This document shows, in pieces, positions 1 to 8,465 of a stretch of DNA of 64,000 bases. The DNA lies in assembly GCA_025363755.1 (NCBI GenBank), contig JANYLQ010000046.1, positions 1-64,000 on the forward strand, given 5' to 3'. The notes under the pieces are model-generated. The model searched no databases. It was not told the DNA's origin and worked only from the letters and a program-made list of their open reading frames with translations. The stretch comes from Hyphomicrobiales bacterium (GTDB lineage: Bacteria; Pseudomonadota; Alphaproteobacteria; Rhizobiales; Aestuariivirgaceae). Both the position numbers and the translations under genes were made by a program. Numbering within the stretch: the stretch's first letter is position 1; each line of letters starts with the position of its first letter.

Positions 1-2
1 TT

Positions 3-599
3 GATGCCGATAGCAAGCTTATCGTTTCTTGGTTGGTTGGTGGCCGTGATGGTGAATATGCAATGGCCTTTATGGACGATTTGCGCTCACGTCTTGCTAA
101 TCGGGTTCAACTCACAACGGACGGCCACAAAGCCTATTTGCAAGCGGTAGAAGGCGCGTTTGGCGATGATGTGGACTATGCGATCTTGCACAAAGTCTAT
201 GGCAACACGCCTGAAAGCGCCAAGGGTAAGTATTCACCTGCTGAATGCATCGGCACTCAAAAGCATCGCATTACAGGTGAGCCTGATATAAAGCACGTTT
301 CGACAAGTTTCATTGAGCGCTCAAATCTCACTATGCGGATGCATAATCGGCGCTTCACACGATTGACAAATGCCTTCAGCAAGAAATTTGAAAGCCATGT
401 TCACATGGTGGTGATCTGGACGGTTTGGTATAACTTCATCCGCATCCACAAGAGCTTGCGCGTTACCCCTGCCATGCAAGCCAATCTCACTGACACAGTT
501 TGGTCATGGGAAACGATTGTTGCCAAGATGGACGAAATTGCGCCAAAGGCCGGACGGCCTAAGAATTACAAAAAGCGCGATCAAGAGATTTCAAACTGA
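3..599 (+). CDS. IS1-like family transposase, 5' end cut by window edge
   Basis: C-terminal part (about 198 residues) of a DDE-type transposase resembling the IS1-like proteins common in alphaproteobacteria. The frame is open from the first in-frame codon at position 3, so the true start lies outside the window. Visible hallmarks are an early D-x-x-S-K-L-I-V-S-W stretch, the T-T-D-G-H-K block around 110-125, and the conserved R-x-N-L-T-M-R-M segment followed by W-Y-N-F-x-R-I-H-K near the C terminus. It ends in a Lys/Arg-rich tail. I cannot see the left end of an element, and I did not find a convincing terminal inverted repeat between the stop and thrS, so it may be a domesticated copy or a remnant. 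Family assignment is by remembered motifs. Confidence 0.8.
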   Translation, partial: DADSKLIVSWLVGGRDGEYAMAFMDDLRSRLANRVQLTTDGHKAYLQAVEGAFGDDVDYAILHKVYGNTPESAKGKYSPAECIGTQKHRITGEPDIKHVSTSFIERSNLTMRMHNRRFTRLTNAFSKKFESHVHMVVIWTVWYNFIRIHKSLRVTPAMQANLTDTVWSWETIVAKMDEIAPKAGRPKNYKKRDQEISN

Positions 600-720
600 T
601 ACACTACCGATTTTCGCGAGGGCTTGACCGCCTCGCCATGACGCGGCAATTGTGGATTTCAATCAATGATTTGGCTTACCCGCGAATGGTTTGTGGGAGT
701 GAGCAAGAGGAGAAAATAAA

Positions 721-2673
721 ATGATTACACTGACATTCCCTGATGGCGCAAAGCGCGAAGTTGAACAGGGTTCCAGCTCGGCCCAAGTGGCTGCATCAAT
801 CTCTAAGTCATTGGAAAAAAAGGCAGTTGCCGCCGTAGTGAATGGCCAGCTGGTTGATTTGGCTGATCCGATCAATGCTGATGCAACATTGCAAATTGTG
901 ACGCGTGAAGACGATCGCGCATTAGAACTCATTCGCCACGATGCTGCTCACGTGTTGGCTGAAGCCGTTCAAGAATTGTTCCCCGGTACACAGGTGACGA
1001 TTGGGCCGGTGATTGAGAATGGTTTCTATTATGACTTTTTCCGCAACGAACCATTTAGCCAAGCTGACTTTGCGCCCATCGAAAAAAAGATGCGCGAGAT
1101 TATTCAGCGCGACAAGCCTTTCACAAAATCGGTGAAGAGCCGCGAAGACGCGAAGAAATTTTTCCGCGATAAAGGCGAGAATTTTAAAGTCGAGTTGGTT
1201 GATTCAATTCCCGGCGATGAAGATATAAAGTTCTACGATCAAGGTGGCTGGGTGGATATGTGCCGTGGGCCGCATATGACGAGCACGGGCAAAATCGGCA
1301 CTGCTTTTAAATTGATGAAAGTGGCTGGCGCTTATTGGCGGGGTGATTCTACAAAGCCCATGCTCACACGTATCTATGGCACGGCTTGGGCCAATGACAA
1401 AGATTTGCAAAATTATGTGACTGCGCTTGAAGAAGCTGAAAAGCGCGATCACCGCAAGCTGGGCCGCGAGATGGATTTGTTCCATTTCCAAGATGAAGGC
1501 CCCGGCGTTGTGTTCTGGCATGCCAAGGGTTGGACGATGTTCCAGCTTTTGATTTCCTACATGCGTCGCCGCTTGAACAAGCTGGACTATCAAGAGGTGA
1601 ACGCGCCACAGGTTCTCGATAAATCACTATGGGAAACGTCAGGCCACTGGGGCTGGTACCGCGAGGGCATGTTCCAAGTAACTTCCGCTGGCGAAGCGAC
1701 GGATGATCCTCAAGTGTTCGCGTTAAAGCCGATGAATTGCCCTGGTCATGTGCAGCTGTTTAAACATGGGCTTCGATCATATCGCGAATTGCCCATGCGC
1801 CTTGCCGAATTTGGTTTGGTGCATCGCTATGAGCCATCGGGTGCATTGCACGGTCTGATGCGTGTGCGCGGCTTCACACAAGATGACGCGCATATTTTCT
1901 GCACGCCAGAGCAAATGGCTGATGAGTGTTTGAAGATCAATGATTTGATCTTATCGACTTACAAGGATTTTGGTTTCGAGCAGATCGTGGTGAAGCTTTC
2001 TACGCGCCCTGAAAAGCGCGTGGGCACGGATGCAGATTGGGACCGCGCTGAAGACATTATGCAAAAGGTTTTGGTGCAAATTTCCATGGCCTCTGACGGC
2101 AAAATCAAGACGGCGATCAATCCGGGTGAGGGCGCTTTCTATGGCCCTAAGTTTGAGTATGTGTTGCGTGATGCCATTGGCCGCGATTGGCAATGCGGCA
2201 CCACCCAAGTGGATTTCAATTTGCCGGAACGCTTTGGTGCGTTTTACATTGGTGCCGATGGCGAGAAGCATGTGCCCGTAATGATCCACCGCGCCATTTG
2301 CGGTTCGATGGAACGGTTCCTTGGGATTTTGATTGAGAACTTCGCCGGACATTTCCCACTGTGGTTAGCGCCGTTGCAAGTGATGGTGGCGCCGATTACT
2401 TCGGAGGCTGATGACTATGCCGTTGAAGTGCGCGGACTGTTGCGTGCTGCTGGCTTGCGGGCTGATGCTGATCTGCGAAATGAAAAGATCAACTACAAAG
2501 TGCGCGAGCATTCTTTGGCCAAGGTGCCAGTGATTTTGGCGGTTGGTAAGCGCGAGATGGAAGAGAAGTCAGTTTCAGTGCGGCGTCTGGGTTCTCAGGA
2601 TCAGAAGGTTGCAACGCTGGCGGATACGCTGGCGGCACTGGTGAAGGAAGCGATGGCACCGGATTTGAGGTGA
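721..2673 (+). CDS. thrS: Threonyl-tRNA synthetase
   Basis: Charges tRNA-Thr with threonine in the cytosol. The 650 residues match the usual family length. An N-terminal TGS domain (about 1-60) is followed by the editing domain with the H73-x-x-x-H77 motif in R-H-D-A-A-H. The class II catalytic core carries the zinc-ligand Cys in P-M-N-C-P-G-H (about residue 340), and a C-terminal anticodon-binding domain covers the last 100 residues. The ATG is preceded by a clear AGAGGAG ribosome-binding site. The gene stands alone, between the transposase remnant and a convergent small gene whose stop lies only 6 bases downstream. Nothing looks broken. Confidence 0.98.
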   Translation: MITLTFPDGAKREVEQGSSSAQVAASISKSLEKKAVAAVVNGQLVDLADPINADATLQIVTREDDRALELIRHDAAHVLAEAVQELFPGTQVTIGPVIENGFYYDFFRNEPFSQADFAPIEKKMREIIQRDKPFTKSVKSREDAKKFFRDKGENFKVELVDSIPGDEDIKFYDQGGWVDMCRGPHMTSTGKIGTAFKLMKVAGAYWRGDSTKPMLTRIYGTAWANDKDLQNYVTALEEAEKRDHRKLGREMDLFHFQDEGPGVVFWHAKGWTMFQLLISYMRRRLNKLDYQEVNAPQVLDKSLWETSGHWGWYREGMFQVTSAGEATDDPQVFALKPMNCPGHVQLFKHGLRSYRELPMRLAEFGLVHRYEPSGALHGLMRVRGFTQDDAHIFCTPEQMADECLKINDLILSTYKDFGFEQIVVKLSTRPEKRVGTDADWDRAEDIMQKVLVQISMASDGKIKTAINPGEGAFYGPKFEYVLRDAIGRDWQCGTTQVDFNLPERFGAFYIGADGEKHVPVMIHRAICGSMERFLGILIENFAGHFPLWLAPLQVMVAPITSEADDYAVEVRGLLRAAGLRADADLRNEKINYKVREHSLAKVPVILAVGKREMEEKSVSVRRLGSQDQKVATLADTLAALVKEAMAPDLR

Positions 2674-2679
2674 GAGTTC

Positions 2680-3174
2680 TTAACGCTCCATCCAGCTATT
2701 CAGGCCATTCGAACGATTAGTACGGACGGCAGGTGGCTGCCTTCGCCTTTGTCTGTGGGCCTGAGTTTCAAACTCATCTTTGCAGACACTACATTTCCAG
2801 AGGCCTTCTTCGACAGTCGATAGCAAGGTGAGCTTATCTTGTTTTCCATAGCAATGTGCGCAGTATGGTCCTTCGTTTTGACCGCTTGAAACGATGCGGT
2901 AGTAGACAGGGTCTTCAAACTTCAACTTGGTTTTCAATGCGGCCAAATTTTTAAAGACACCAATTTTTTCTGTTAAGCCAAAATTTTCCTGCTTCAAAGC
3001 TAGGTTTTCTTCCTTGACAGAAAGTAACACCTCTCGCAATTGCAAGACAGCTTCTTGAGCTTCCAAATTAGTGCTGCCCTTCACTAATTTTGATACTCGC
3101 TCAATCAAAGTAAGCGCTGAATTTATTGCTGGTACTGCCGCAACAGTAGCAGTGGCTATTTCACCTATGGGCAT
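2680..3174 (-). CDS. Small protein with coiled coil and C-terminal zinc ribbon
   Basis: A 164-residue protein I cannot assign to a named family. A small-residue, mildly hydrophobic N terminus is followed by a heptad-like helical stretch (about 40-80, rich in L, E and K), consistent with a coiled coil. A C-terminal zinc-ribbon-like region has two Cys pairs, C-A-H-C and C-S-V-C, about 25 residues apart. A longer frame continues upstream to 3429, but its first 85 codons translate intergenic repeats. The ATG at 3174 has a GGAGAG ribosome-binding site six bases ahead, so I choose it. Proteins of this shape occur as accessory or phage-like genes; function unknown. Confidence 0.6.
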   Translation of the reverse strand: MPIGEIATATVAAVPAINSALTLIERVSKLVKGSTNLEAQEAVLQLREVLLSVKEENLALKQENFGLTEKIGVFKNLAALKTKLKFEDPVYYRIVSSGQNEGPYCAHCYGKQDKLTLLSTVEEGLWKCSVCKDEFETQAHRQRRRQPPAVRTNRSNGLNSWMER

Positions 3175-3604
3175 GGCAATCTCTCCAATTAATTCGCCAA
3201 GAACATAAAATGAACGACAAGCATTTACAAGTCTCAAATATTTGTTTTCCACTGGTTGGAATTTGCGCTTCTCCTTTGGAGAAGCTGTGCGAAGTGACTG
3301 ATGTGGCCCCTTTTGGTGACCACCAGTGACACTGTCGTCCAAAGCTGGATTCCGTGTCGCGCCTGCGCTGCGCTCCGGCTTGCACGGAATGACGGGTGTG
3401 AGATTTGAACTTGTGGCTAGGGACCTCATCCGCTCCTTCGGGGCACCTTCCCCAGAGGGGAAGGGTGAATTGATTTAGAGAGGTGTGGACTTCGCGCTTC
3501 TCCTTTGGAGAAGCTGTCGCGAAGCGACTGATGAGGTTCCTTTGCCGCAAGACGAACGGTTGGCGTAGTAAATCCGTCACCTCATTATCCGCGTATCTAT
3601 TTCT
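3175..3604. repeat. 430-base gap filled with intergenic repeats
   Basis: No gene is supported here. Two copies of one repeat are visible at about 3264-3313 and 3493-3542. Each is built on the perfect 8-bp palindrome GCTTCTCC-TTT-GGAGAAGC (arms 3267-3274/3278-3285 and 3496-3503/3507-3514) and shares the flank that follows it. Between them lies a REP-like hairpin (outer arms ATTCCGTG 3349-3356 and CACGGAAT 3383-3390) related to the GTCATTCC... palindromes elsewhere in the window. A second GC-rich repeat resembling common rhizobial intergenic repeats lies at about 3424-3470. Frames that read through here (including an N-terminal extension of the zinc-ribbon gene) are translated repeats. Confidence 0.75.
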
Positions 3605-4333
3605 ATGACAAAACACATCGTTATCGGCGGGACTGGCGGTATTGGGGCGGCGGTGGCTCGGTTGCTTCAGGCTGCTGGCAATGACGTTCATTTGATTGCG
3701 CGGGATGAGACGAAGCTTGCTGCGCTTGCTTCGGAGCTGGGTGCCACTTTTGCGGTGGCGGATGTTCAGGATCGGGCCTCACTTGAAACGGCTATACTTG
3801 CTGCTGGCCCTTCCGTTGATGGCCTTTGCTATGCGGCGGGGACGATTAATTTGAAGCCTTTGCACCGCCTCACAGACACCGATGCTTTGCGGGATTTTGA
3901 GATTAATGCGCTGGGTGCATTTCGGGCGACGCAGATTGCATTACCTTTGCTCAAGGCCTCCACGCAGGCGACGGCCTCCATATTGTTATTCTCGACAGTC
4001 GCTGTGGCGCAAGGTTTTACGGCGCATGCGTCTGTCTCCATGGCCAAGGGTGCCATTGAAGGGCTGACACGTGCATTGGCCGCTGAGCTTGCGCCCAAAA
4101 TTCGCGTCAATGCCATTGCGCCATCGCTCACGAAAACACCTTTGGCCAATTCCCTCACCTCCAACGAAGCGATGGCCACAGCTATTGCTGGCCTTCATGC
4201 GGCGCAAAGATTAGGCGAGGCCGATGATATTGCTGAGATGGCGGCTTTGTTGCTTTCGCCAAAATCCTCTTGGATTACAGGCCAGATTATCGGCGTGGAT
4301 GGCGGAAGGTCTACGCTGCGTACCAAGGGCTGA
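3605..4333 (+). CDS. SDR-family oxidoreductase lacking the catalytic Tyr
   Basis: A 242-residue short-chain dehydrogenase/reductase fold protein, probably NAD(P)-dependent. The Rossmann glycine motif G-G-T-G-G-I-G is at residues 8-14, the A-G motif (Y-A-A-G-T) near 76-80, the conserved Asn at 101, the active-site Ser at 130, and the P-S-L-T-K-T-P segment follows the active site. In the Y-x-x-x-K motif the Lys is K148 but the Tyr position is Val144, read directly from the DNA. Some SDR subfamilies of the FabG-like type also lack it. Substrate is unknown. The gene is followed after 3 bases by a DUF2256 gene. No strong ribosome-binding site precedes the ATG. Confidence 0.85.
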   Translation: MTKHIVIGGTGGIGAAVARLLQAAGNDVHLIARDETKLAALASELGATFAVADVQDRASLETAILAAGPSVDGLCYAAGTINLKPLHRLTDTDALRDFEINALGAFRATQIALPLLKASTQATASILLFSTVAVAQGFTAHASVSMAKGAIEGLTRALAAELAPKIRVNAIAPSLTKTPLANSLTSNEAMATAIAGLHAAQRLGEADDIAEMAALLLSPKSSWITGQIIGVDGGRSTLRTKG

Positions 4334-4336
4334 GCC

Positions 4337-4492
4337 ATGGCGAAGATGCGCAAAAAATCGGATTTACCGGAGAAAATTTGTGCTGCTTGTGGGCGGCCTT
4401 TCACGTGGCGCAAGAAATGGGCGAAAGTCTGGGACGAGGTGAAAACCTGTTCGGATGCTTGTAAAATTCAAAATCGCAAAGCCAGTCATTGA
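4337..4492 (+). CDS. DUF2256 zinc-finger-like small protein
   Basis: A 51-residue basic protein of the DUF2256 family. The pattern is visible directly: K-I-C-x-x-C-G-R-P-F-x-W-R-K-K-W, then W-D-x-V-K-x-C-S-x-x-C, giving two Cys pairs that could bind zinc. The family is short, conserved in many bacteria, often beside oxidoreductase or cryptochrome-like genes, and has no proven function. The ATG lies 3 bases after the SDR stop, so the two are probably co-transcribed. Confidence 0.85.
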   Translation: MAKMRKKSDLPEKICAACGRPFTWRKKWAKVWDEVKTCSDACKIQNRKASH

Positions 4493-4537
4493 AATGTAAC
4501 GTTCAAAAGTACATATAGGCGTCGAGAAGGTGTTTAT

Positions 4538-5557
4538 ATGGAAATTGGGATTTATACTTTTGCTGATGTGCCAGCGGGCAAGCCTGAATGGGCAGGGCAG
4601 CGCTTGCGCAATTTGGTTGCTGAAATGAAGCTCGCCGATGAAGTTGGCCTTGATGTGTTTGCGGTGGGTGAACATCACCGCGCGGATTATGCCGTGTCAT
4701 CGCCCGCCGTGGCGCTGGCAGCGGGTGCTGCGGTGACCAAGCGGATCAAGCTTTCAAGTGCGGTTTCAGTTTTGAGTTCGGATGACCCGGTGCGCCTGTT
4801 TCAACAGTTTGCAACGGTAGACGGAATTTCCAATGGTCGCGCTGAAATCATGGCGGGGCGGGGGAGTTTTATCGAGTCTTATCCGTTGTTTGGATATGAT
4901 TTAGAAGATTATGATTCACTTTTTGCTGAGAAGCTTGATCTGTTGATGAAGCTGCGTGATGGCAACAATATCACTTGGGATGGCAAATTGCGGCCATCGC
5001 TTGTGAACGCCGGAATTTATCCGCGCCCTGAGCAGAAGAAAATGCCAATTTGGATTGCGGTTGGAGGAACACCTGAATCTGTGGTGCGGGCCGCAACTCT
5101 CGATCTGCCGATGGCACTGGCGATTATCGGGGGCGATCCGCGTCGATTTGCACCGTTCTTTCAGCTTTACCGCGAAACATATCAAAAGCTTGGGCGTGAC
5201 CCTTCGAAAGCCACATTAAGCTTAAACATGCATGGCTTTGTGTCCACCACCACTGCCCATGCCAAGAATGTTTACTTTGCTGCTCATACTGAAGTGATGA
5301 ACCGCATTGGCCGTGAGCGCGGTTGGCCAGCGCAAGGGCGGCAACATTTCGAGGCTGCGGCTGGGCCAATAGGCAATCTGATTGTGGGTGACCCAGAACA
5401 TGTTGCTGCAAGGATCATCGAGCTACACAAGATTTTTGGCAATCAGCGCATTCTCATTCAAATGGCCATTGGCACTGTGCCACATGATGAACAACTGAAG
5501 GCGATAGAACTTCTGGGCACAAAGGTTGTGCCAATCGTGAAAGAGGCTTTGAAATGA
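4538..5557 (+). CDS. LLM-class flavin-dependent oxidoreductase (luciferase-like)
   Basis: A 339-residue bacterial-luciferase-like monooxygenase, expected to use reduced flavin supplied by a partner reductase. It shows the usual features: an N-terminal E-I-G-I-Y-T-F-A-D strand, A-V-G-E-H-H-R-x-D-Y (about 46-55), the R-A-E-I-M-A-G-R-G-S-F-I-E-S-Y block (about 107-121), and I-W-I-A-V-G-G-T-P-E-S mid-protein. Cytosolic; substrate unknown. A GAGAAGG ribosome-binding site precedes the ATG. The stop overlaps the pirin start in an ATGA, indicating translational coupling. Confidence 0.9.
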   Translation: MEIGIYTFADVPAGKPEWAGQRLRNLVAEMKLADEVGLDVFAVGEHHRADYAVSSPAVALAAGAAVTKRIKLSSAVSVLSSDDPVRLFQQFATVDGISNGRAEIMAGRGSFIESYPLFGYDLEDYDSLFAEKLDLLMKLRDGNNITWDGKLRPSLVNAGIYPRPEQKKMPIWIAVGGTPESVVRAATLDLPMALAIIGGDPRRFAPFFQLYRETYQKLGRDPSKATLSLNMHGFVSTTTAHAKNVYFAAHTEVMNRIGRERGWPAQGRQHFEAAAGPIGNLIVGDPEHVAARIIELHKIFGNQRILIQMAIGTVPHDEQLKAIELLGTKVVPIVKEALK

Positions 5558-6474
5558 CACTGTTCCATATTCCAGACCCAATGCCCGGCGATATTGCTGC
5601 GGCTGACGCAATCGAAACTGTGATCGTGCCACGGGCGCGTGACCTTGGTGATTTTGAAGTGCGCCGCGCCTTGCCGTCAGCCCAGCGGCAAATGGTGGGG
5701 CCGTTTATTTTCTTTGATCAGTTCGGCCCTGTGCTGATGAAAGCCGGGCAGGGCATGGATGTGCGGCCACATCCGCATATTGGGCTCTCCACTGTGTCGT
5801 GGCTGTTTGACGGCACAATCCAACACAAGGATAGTTTGGGGTTTGATCAATCGATCAAACCTGGGGAACTGAACTGGATGACGGCGGGGAAAGGCATCGT
5901 ACATTCCGAGCGTTCGCTGCCGCAGGATCGTTTGATCGAGCGTAAAGTTTACGGGACGCAAAGTTGGGTGGCCTTGCCCAAGCATCATGAAGAAACTGCT
6001 CCCGGGTTTGAACATATCGATAAGGCTGCATTGCCTCTGCTTGAAGATAAAAACCGCAGCGTGCGGGTGATTGCAGGTTCGATTTTTGGCTCAAAGTCTC
6101 CGGTTAAAACCCACTCTGATTTATTCTATGCTGAGGTGATTTTGCAGGCTGGGGGAAAATTGCCGCTGCCCACGGAACATGTCGAGCGCGGCATTTATGT
6201 TGTTGAGGGTGAGATTGAAGTGGCTGGAGATGTTTTTGCGGCGGGTCGCCTTTTGGTGTTCCATCCGCGTGATCCAATTGTCATCACTTCGTCAAAAGGC
6301 GCTCGTTTTATGATGCTGGGCGGAGAGCCCATGGACGGGCCACGTTATATCTGGTGGAATTTTGTGTCATCATCCAAAGAGAAGATCGAAGCGGCAAAAG
6401 AAGATTGGAAAAATGCGCGCTTTGCCATTGTGCCCGGCGATGACAAAGAATTTATCCCGCTGCCAGCAGTCTGA
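5554..6474 (+). CDS. Pirin family protein
   Basis: A 306-residue bicupin of the pirin family. The N-terminal cupin holds the metal-binding pattern R-P-H-P-H-I-G-L-S-T (about 71-80) with the downstream G-x-x-x-H-x-D and H-S-E-R motifs (about 95-120). A C-terminal pirin domain contains the E-P-M-x-G-P-R-Y-I-W-W-N-F-V signature near 255. Family members bind Fe(II); some act as quercetinase-like dioxygenases or redox sensors. Coupled to the upstream flavin monooxygenase through an overlapping ATGA, which suggests a shared oxidative or catabolic role; the substrate is not visible. Confidence 0.92.
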   Translation: MTLFHIPDPMPGDIAAADAIETVIVPRARDLGDFEVRRALPSAQRQMVGPFIFFDQFGPVLMKAGQGMDVRPHPHIGLSTVSWLFDGTIQHKDSLGFDQSIKPGELNWMTAGKGIVHSERSLPQDRLIERKVYGTQSWVALPKHHEETAPGFEHIDKAALPLLEDKNRSVRVIAGSIFGSKSPVKTHSDLFYAEVILQAGGKLPLPTEHVERGIYVVEGEIEVAGDVFAAGRLLVFHPRDPIVITSSKGARFMMLGGEPMDGPRYIWWNFVSSSKEKIEAAKEDWKNARFAIVPGDDKEFIPLPAV

Positions 6475-6513
6475 CTCAGAAAAAAGTTGATCGACACCGT
6501 AATCGGGAGGCGA

Positions 6514-6541
6514 TTTTGACTTTTCAAAGAAAAAGTCAAAA
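6514..6541 (+). terminator. AT-rich hairpin after pirin gene
   Basis: An 11-bp perfect inverted repeat, TTTTGACTTTT (6514-6524) and AAAAGTCAAAA (6531-6541), with a 6-base loop, lies 40 bases after the pirin stop and 105 bases before the cytochrome b gene. There is no following T-run on either strand, so it could instead be an operator. A second small inverted repeat, AACCAT-5-ATGGTT (6551-6567), follows directly. Confidence 0.35.
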
Positions 6542-6645
6542 CGCTTTAATAACCATTGAACATGGTTTCTTTCAAAAAAGTGATTGGAGTTGATTTGAGT
6601 TTGTCGTCTAATGAGCCGAGATTCGATGAATTGGAGGAGTAACTC

Positions 6646-7302
6646 ATGGAACAAGCTGACTCAAAGCAGCGCACTACAATTCATCGTTTAAGCGTGCGGG
6701 TTTTTCATTGGCTGAATGCTTTGGCCATGTTGATCATGATCCCCAGCGGTTGGCAGATCTATAATGCTACTTCGTTTTGGAATGAAGATTATCAGTTTCC
6801 TGATGCAATCACACTGGGTGGTTGGTTGGGTGGCGGCATTAAATGGCATTTGGCGGGTATGTGGTTGCTCGTCATCAATCTGTCGATTTATCTGATCATT
6901 GGCATTTTGAATGGCCATTTTAAGCGGCGCTTTTTCCCTTGGTCGCCAAGCGGCGTTATCGGGGACATAACCAAAGCTGTTCAATTCAAACTGCCGCACA
7001 ATCATACGAAATATAATTATGTGCAGAAGACAACCTATATCGGGATCATGCTGATCATCATTGTGACCATATTGTCTGGCTTTGAACTTTGGAAGCCGGT
7101 GCAATTTCAGGCGATTGGCTATTTCATGGGTGGTTTTGAAGGTGCGAGGCGTGTGCACTTCATCGGCATGTCATTGATCTGTGCGTTTCTTGTTCTGCAT
7201 CTTGCATTGGTATTGATCGTCCCATCAACATTCTTGCCGATGATCACTGGAACTTTCCGTAAAAAGAACTCTCATGAGAAGGATGCTCAACATGCTGGTT
7301 AA
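6646..7302 (+). CDS. Membrane cytochrome b subunit (YedZ1-like partner of a molybdoenzyme)
   Basis: A 218-residue integral membrane protein of the di-heme cytochrome b561/Ni-hydrogenase-cytochrome-b type. Four hydrophobic segments are visible (about 18-37, 70-92, 128-150, 170-195). Candidate heme-ligand His are in V-F-H-W (about 21), K-W-H-L-A-G (about 68), R-V-H-F-I-G (about 170) and V-L-H-L-A-L (about 184). It is not the ferric-reductase-like MsrQ of E. coli. It overlaps the next gene, a YedY-like molybdoenzyme, so it probably passes electrons from the quinone pool to it. A GGAGGAG ribosome-binding site precedes the ATG. Confidence 0.87.
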   Translation: MEQADSKQRTTIHRLSVRVFHWLNALAMLIMIPSGWQIYNATSFWNEDYQFPDAITLGGWLGGGIKWHLAGMWLLVINLSIYLIIGILNGHFKRRFFPWSPSGVIGDITKAVQFKLPHNHTKYNYVQKTTYIGIMLIIIVTILSGFELWKPVQFQAIGYFMGGFEGARRVHFIGMSLICAFLVLHLALVLIVPSTFLPMITGTFRKKNSHEKDAQHAG

Positions 7303-8047
7303 CCGCAAAACACTTATTGTCGAAAATAAACAGCTGCTCATTGATGTTCAGCGTCGTTCATTCATGAAGCAGACGCTGTCGCTTGGTGCATTGATGATGC
7401 TCACGGGTTGTGCAGATGGTTATGAGCCGGAGTTTGCTGATGATGTTCTCGATAAAATGTCGAGTTGGAATGATCGGGCTCAAGCATGGCTGTTCAGCAG
7501 CAACAGATTGGCACCAACTTATACCCAAGCCGATGTTGTCGATCCATTTCGGTTTAACGCTTATTATGGCGTTGATGAAGTCAGGACCGTGGATGAGGCA
7601 ACTTACAAGCTTGAACTTAGCGGCATGATTGCCAAGAAAGACAGTTGGACGCTCGATCAGCTTCGCGCACTGCCGCAAGAGGCAGCCATTACCCGCCATA
7701 TTTGCGTTGAAGGCTGGAGCATGATTGGCAAATGGGGCGGAGTTCCACTCAAGACATTCTTGGAAATGGTAGGCGCTGATATGACTGCCAAATATGTGGG
7801 CTTTAAATGTGCAGATGATTATTGGACGAGCTTGGACATGCCGTCAGCTTTACACCCACAAACGATAATGGCGCTCACTTTCAACGATAAAGTTTTACCA
7901 AAAGAAAATGGTTTTCCATTCAAAGTTCGTGTGCCAACAAAACTTGGTTTTAAGAATCCAAAACATGTCACGGAAATTTTTGTGACAAATGATTATCCCG
8001 GCGGATATTGGGAAGACAAGGGTTATAATTGGTTCAGTGGTTCGTGA
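7292..8047 (+). CDS. YedY/MsrP-like periplasmic molybdopterin oxidoreductase
   Basis: A 251-residue Tat-exported molybdoenzyme of the sulfite oxidase/YedY class. Known MsrP proteins reduce methionine sulfoxide in periplasmic proteins. A twin-arginine motif Q-R-R-S-F-M-K (about 22-28) is followed by a hydrophobic stretch ending L-T-G-C, a possible lipobox. The Mo-ligand Cys lies in I-C-V-E-G-W-S-M, matching the C-V-E-A-W-S-M of E. coli MsrP. I choose the ATG at 7292 because GAGAAGG lies nine bases upstream; ATGs at 7274 and 7283 are also in frame. It overlaps the cytochrome gene and is followed by the Met-rich peptide gene. Confidence 0.88.
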   Translation: MLVNRKTLIVENKQLLIDVQRRSFMKQTLSLGALMMLTGCADGYEPEFADDVLDKMSSWNDRAQAWLFSSNRLAPTYTQADVVDPFRFNAYYGVDEVRTVDEATYKLELSGMIAKKDSWTLDQLRALPQEAAITRHICVEGWSMIGKWGGVPLKTFLEMVGADMTAKYVGFKCADDYWTSLDMPSALHPQTIMALTFNDKVLPKENGFPFKVRVPTKLGFKNPKHVTEIFVTNDYPGGYWEDKGYNWFSGS

Positions 8048-8113
8048 TCAAAATTGCGTGACAAACGGCGTTGTGATTTGAAAGTGTCATGGTTGAGGGA
8101 TAGGGTTTGAGCA

Positions 8114-8127
8114 GGACAATACTGTCC
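8114..8127. promoter_or_regulatory. Short palindrome upstream of the Met-rich peptide gene
   Basis: GGACA-ATAC-TGTCC is a perfect 5-bp inverted repeat in the 100-base gap between the molybdoenzyme stop and the Met-rich peptide gene, 20 bases before its start and just ahead of the TAGGAG ribosome-binding site. It could be an operator or a small 5' hairpin. It is short enough to be chance. Confidence 0.3.
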
Positions 8128-8147
8128 GTTATCCTAGGAGAATCAAT

Positions 8148-8420
8148 ATGTTAAAGTCACTTGCAGCCGTTGCTTTGTTGGGTCTTGCTTTGGCCGCCCC
8201 AGCTCGTGCCGATGATATGATGGCCATGTGTGATGATGCCACCATGAAGATGATGACAGACGCTATGGCAAAAGACACTGATCCTAAAATGAAGGAAGGT
8301 GTGATGAAGGCTGGCGATGAAATGAAGATGGCTATGGACTCGATGAAAGCCAACAAAATGGACGATTGCAAAATGCATGTTGGCATGGCGATGGACCACA
8401 TGATGATGAAGCACAAGTAA
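8148..8420 (+). CDS. Exported methionine-rich peptide (MrpX-like)
   Basis: A 90-residue secreted protein. The Sec signal peptide is clear (M-L-K-S-L-A-A-V-A-L-L-G..., A-R-A cleavage after about residue 21). The mature 69 residues contain 20 Met together with many Lys and Asp, a few His and two Cys that could pair. Its position behind a cytochrome b and a YedY-like enzyme resembles the hypochlorite-scavenging set of Azospira suillum, in which a Met-rich peptide is oxidised and then reduced by YedY1. That function is inference here. Alternatives are copper or other metal binding. A TAGGAG ribosome-binding site and a strong downstream terminator bracket it. Confidence 0.82.
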   Translation: MLKSLAAVALLGLALAAPARADDMMAMCDDATMKMMTDAMAKDTDPKMKEGVMKAGDEMKMAMDSMKANKMDDCKMHVGMAMDHMMMKHK

Positions 8421-8441
8421 GTTACATTTTTTGCATCAAGA

Positions 8442-8465
8442 GGGCGGAGTGATCCGCCCTTTTTT
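8442..8465 (+). terminator. Rho-independent terminator of the Met-rich peptide gene
   Basis: A perfect 7-bp stem GGGCGGA (8442-8448) / TCCGCCC (8453-8459) with loop GTGA is followed by a run of six T. It lies 21 bases after the peptide stop, and its T-run overlaps the stop codon of the convergent gene at 8464. Confidence 0.9.

Noticed and set aside
3161-3691. 176-codon minus-strand frame across the repeat region
   Set aside because: It translates the intergenic repeats and the antisense of the SDR start.
8129-8416. Two minus-strand frames rich in Ile/Met and His over the Met-rich gene
   Set aside because: They mirror the ATG-rich codons of the exported peptide, which has the signal peptide and ribosome-binding site.
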